From: Desulfobacteraceae bacterium | GTDB taxonomy: Bacteria; Desulfobacterota; Desulfobacteria; Desulfobacterales; Desulfosalsimonadaceae | Assembly: GCA_014237465.1 (NCBI GenBank) | Contig: JABZFM010000014.1 | Span: 84,132 to 148,131 of the forward strand | DNA: 64,000 nucleotides | Reading direction: 5' to 3' | Translations under genes and position numbers: made by a program | In this document: positions 62,428-64,000 of the stretch, piece after piece | Layout of the letters: every line of letters begins with the position of its first letter | Numbering within the stretch: position 1 is the stretch's first letter | Notes under the pieces: model-generated | Databases searched by the model: none | Seen by the model: the letters and a program-made list of their open reading frames with translations, nothing else | What the model was told of the DNA's origin: nothing

Positions 62428-62480
62428 ATATTTCCTTTGCTTTCAATAAATTATTTCCGTATTGTTACGGCTGAAAATAA
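62428..62480 (+). repeat. 53-bp direct repeat, right copy
   Basis: This is the partner of 58119-58171 and bounds the glycerate kinase-HAD-MBL-nucleotidyltransferase cassette on the right. Confidence 0.8.
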
Positions 62481-62492
62481 CTATTTTCAGCC
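62469..62492. terminator. Perfect 11-bp palindrome (hairpin)
   Basis: GGCTGAAAATA-AC-TATTTTCAGCC overlaps the end of the right direct repeat. It may be a terminator or a recombination site. Confidence 0.5.
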
Positions 62493-62550
62493 TTTCTTGA
62501 AATATCCTTGATAGCAAAATTCCTGTTTCATTCTTTTTTCCTCATATCCA

Positions 62551-62922
62551 ATGTCAGAAAAACACAACTTTTTCGCCGACAATAATGCGGAAAAGCAAAT
62601 TGATTCAAAAAAAGTGGCGGCATTAAATGATAAGCTCCGGAAAACCTTCCAGGGTGGTCAAGTGATGATGACTCGCGGCATTCAGGCTTTAGATGCTGAT
62701 ATGGTAGGTAATATATTGGATGCAGTGCGTAGAGCGGATAATTTTAATGCTGATAATGATCCATACGGCGAACATGATTTTGGTTCGGTGTTGGTTGAAG
62801 GCAATAAATGTTTTTGGAAAATCGATTACTATGACAAGCAGCTACAATATCATTCTCAGGATAAAAGTGATCCAAATGTCACAACACGGGTTTTGACAAT
62901 CATGTTGGCTGAGGAATATTGA
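62551..62922 (+). CDS. DUF3768 protein
   Basis: A 123-residue protein matching DUF3768: LNDKLRKTFQGGQVMMTRGIQAL, NADNDPYGEHDFGSV, FWKIDYYDKQLQYHSQD and TTRVLTIMLAEEY. This family is common on plasmids and islands and has no established function. It is convergent with the reverse transcriptase gene. Confidence 0.8.
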   Translation: MSEKHNFFADNNAEKQIDSKKVAALNDKLRKTFQGGQVMMTRGIQALDADMVGNILDAVRRADNFNADNDPYGEHDFGSVLVEGNKCFWKIDYYDKQLQYHSQDKSDPNVTTRVLTIMLAEEY

Positions 62923-62966
62923 TCAGTTTTTAAAAATTTTGAAATAATTGATAATTTAAGTAATTT

Positions 62967-63842
62967 TCAACCATTTGTTCCTGCACCTTCGATATGTAAG
63001 ATGTAGTTTTCTTTACCCTTAACCGAAGATTTGGAATTTTCTAATTCGGTATCGTTCAGTTCATTGGCCGATAATTTAGATAATATGTGCTTTTCCTTTT
63101 TTACAGATCGTTTATAAGCTCTAGTTATTTTGGGCTTTTTATATTTTATATTCAATCCCGTGACTATCTGTTCTTGATTTTTACCGTTGAGTGACTCTTT
63201 GCTATCATTCAAATACAGCCATTGTTTTAACTTTATGATTTTTTTAAGCTTTTTTTTAAATCTTTCTGGGATATGTTTGCCAGAAAAAGTTAAATCATCA
63301 ACATAGCGAGTATATTTAAGGCCGAAGCTTTTTGATAGACCTATAAGCCATGCGTCCAAATTACGGCAAACCAGATTAGCAATATCCATGCTTGTGCTTG
63401 ACCCCTGTGGCACGCATCCGTTAATAGTAGTGAGTTTAGTCAATAATGACGCTACATCATTGGAACAATTTAATTCGTGGCGGAAAAGATGAAAAACCCT
63501 TTGATGAGAGATACTTGGAAAATACGATCTAAAATCAAGCTTATAAATAAAGGACTCCCCACAATGAGCATCAGCATTGGATTGATTGGTTCTTCCAGGG
63601 ACTCCTCCATGTGCAGCGTCACTTAAAACGACTTTTTTTAAAAGCTGGTGAAGTTTTTTTTGAATTATTTTTAATCTGGGGGCAGTATCTGATATTTCTC
63701 GAAAGGTTCCATCTTTCTTAGGCTTTTTCCATGAAAAGTAATATTTTTTTGTGTTTTCTGATACAGTTATTAACTCATCTTCAGAGATGTCTAAGCAAAG
63801 GGCTAAATGCTTTAGTGCCCATAAATCTAGGGTTTTTTTCAA
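62967..63842 (-). CDS. Retron-type reverse transcriptase
   Basis: A 291-residue reverse transcriptase. The catalytic motif is YVDD (180-183, TRYVDDLTFSG), with Asp103 in YKLDFRSYFPS. It carries both retron hallmarks: NAxxH as NADAH (89-93) and VTG (227-229, EQIVTGLNI). It should make msDNA from an adjacent msr/msd RNA; retrons act as anti-phage toxin-antitoxin-like systems. TTG start at 63842 is supported by AAGGTGA upstream. No extra domain is fused. A possible RNA lies in 63843-64000 and beyond. The effector gene is not obvious; the DUF3768 gene is convergent and could be unrelated. Confidence 0.82.
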   Translation of the reverse strand: MKKTLDLWALKHLALCLDISEDELITVSENTKKYYFSWKKPKKDGTFREISDTAPRLKIIQKKLHQLLKKVVLSDAAHGGVPGRTNQSNADAHCGESFIYKLDFRSYFPSISHQRVFHLFRHELNCSNDVASLLTKLTTINGCVPQGSSTSMDIANLVCRNLDAWLIGLSKSFGLKYTRYVDDLTFSGKHIPERFKKKLKKIIKLKQWLYLNDSKESLNGKNQEQIVTGLNIKYKKPKITRAYKRSVKKEKHILSKLSANELNDTELENSKSSVKGKENYILHIEGAGTNG

Positions 63843-64000
63843 ATTACTTTCACCTTTAACTTGTATTTCGCTCTTTGAAAAACCACGTTTTTATTTTTAA
63901 ATCGCATCGACCTGCGAAGCAATTGATTTTTTGTCAATTCATTTTAAGAGGTTATTGTCATTGGGTGTCAAAAAGATATTCATATGTAAAACATCTAAGC
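63843..64000 (-). ncRNA. Possible 3' part of retron msr/msd RNA
   Basis: Retron ncRNA normally lies just upstream of the reverse transcriptase. On the minus strand this region shows two small hairpins: AATTGA/TCAATT (63921-63939) and TCGCA/TGCGA (63902-63917). The region is cut by the window edge, so the a1/a2 pairing and the branching G cannot be verified. Confidence 0.35.

Larger units (their letters stand above)
61939..62550. other. Intergenic with transposase debris
   Basis: About 610 bp. It holds the cassette promoter, the Tn3-like fragment (62031), the right direct repeat (62428) and a palindrome (62469). No complete gene is seen. Confidence 0.5.

Overview
The window looks like a chromosomal segment of an anaerobic, probably sulfate-reducing bacterium of the Desulfobacterota (Desulfobacteraceae-like). 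This is inferred from gene content: a complete acetone carboxylase operon, a glycyl radical enzyme, CoA/MaoC-type genes, a sigma-54 activator and GspA/GspB-like proteins, together with a moderate-GC core and AT-rich accessory DNA. No ribosomal RNA, intact tRNA or CRISPR array was found, so the placement is an inference.

Layout. (1) 1-13.5 kb is ordinary core DNA: M48 protease and LemA, SerA, a short-chain dehydrogenase and ArfB, an enoyl-CoA hydratase, a sigma-54 activator, and a GspA/GspB-like pair. (2) 13.5-25.3 kb is catabolic: a broken DUF4143 ATPase beside a repeat remnant, a TetR regulator, acetone carboxylase acxABC, and an operon of GntR regulator, SCP2-fused glycyl radical enzyme and MaoC-like protein. 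A 104-bp broken second copy of acxA at 25.2 kb marks an old rearrangement. (3) 25.3-39.2 kb is an accreted mobile region. Five copies of a sequence identical to a tmRNA (ssrA) 3' end separate small cargo modules: a DUF4258/DUF2283 pair with an amidohydrolase; a TOTE-type primase-helicase-PLD protein with a DUF4143 ATPase; a ParE-type toxin-antitoxin with another DUF4143 ATPase; and a DUF6516/HTH pair next to a truncated integrase. (4) 39.4-57.8 kb is an integrated plasmid-like element: replication initiator, a two-component GAF kinase/HD regulator, phosphoglucomutase, a five-iteron origin, coupling protein, relaxase and accessory protein, an oriT-like hairpin, a Toprim primase-like protein, and a ParA/RHH partition locus. 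A Gabija-like GajA/GajB pair and a NotI-like restriction-modification pair follow. (5) 58.1-62.5 kb is a 4.3-kb cassette bounded by 53-bp direct repeats. It carries a tightly overlapping operon of XRE regulator, glycerate kinase, HAD hydrolase, UlaG-like MBL hydrolase and sugar-phosphate-type nucleotidyltransferase. I do not recognise this gene set as a described system, and it is my main candidate for something new. (6) 62.5-64 kb holds a DUF3768 protein and a retron-type reverse transcriptase whose msr/msd RNA probably starts near or beyond the right edge.

The right half therefore combines replication, transfer and maintenance functions with several layers of likely anti-phage defence (TOTE, Gabija-like, restriction-modification, retron, toxin-antitoxins). 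The element appears to use the ssrA 3' end as its integration hot spot. An intact ssrA is expected to the right of the window.
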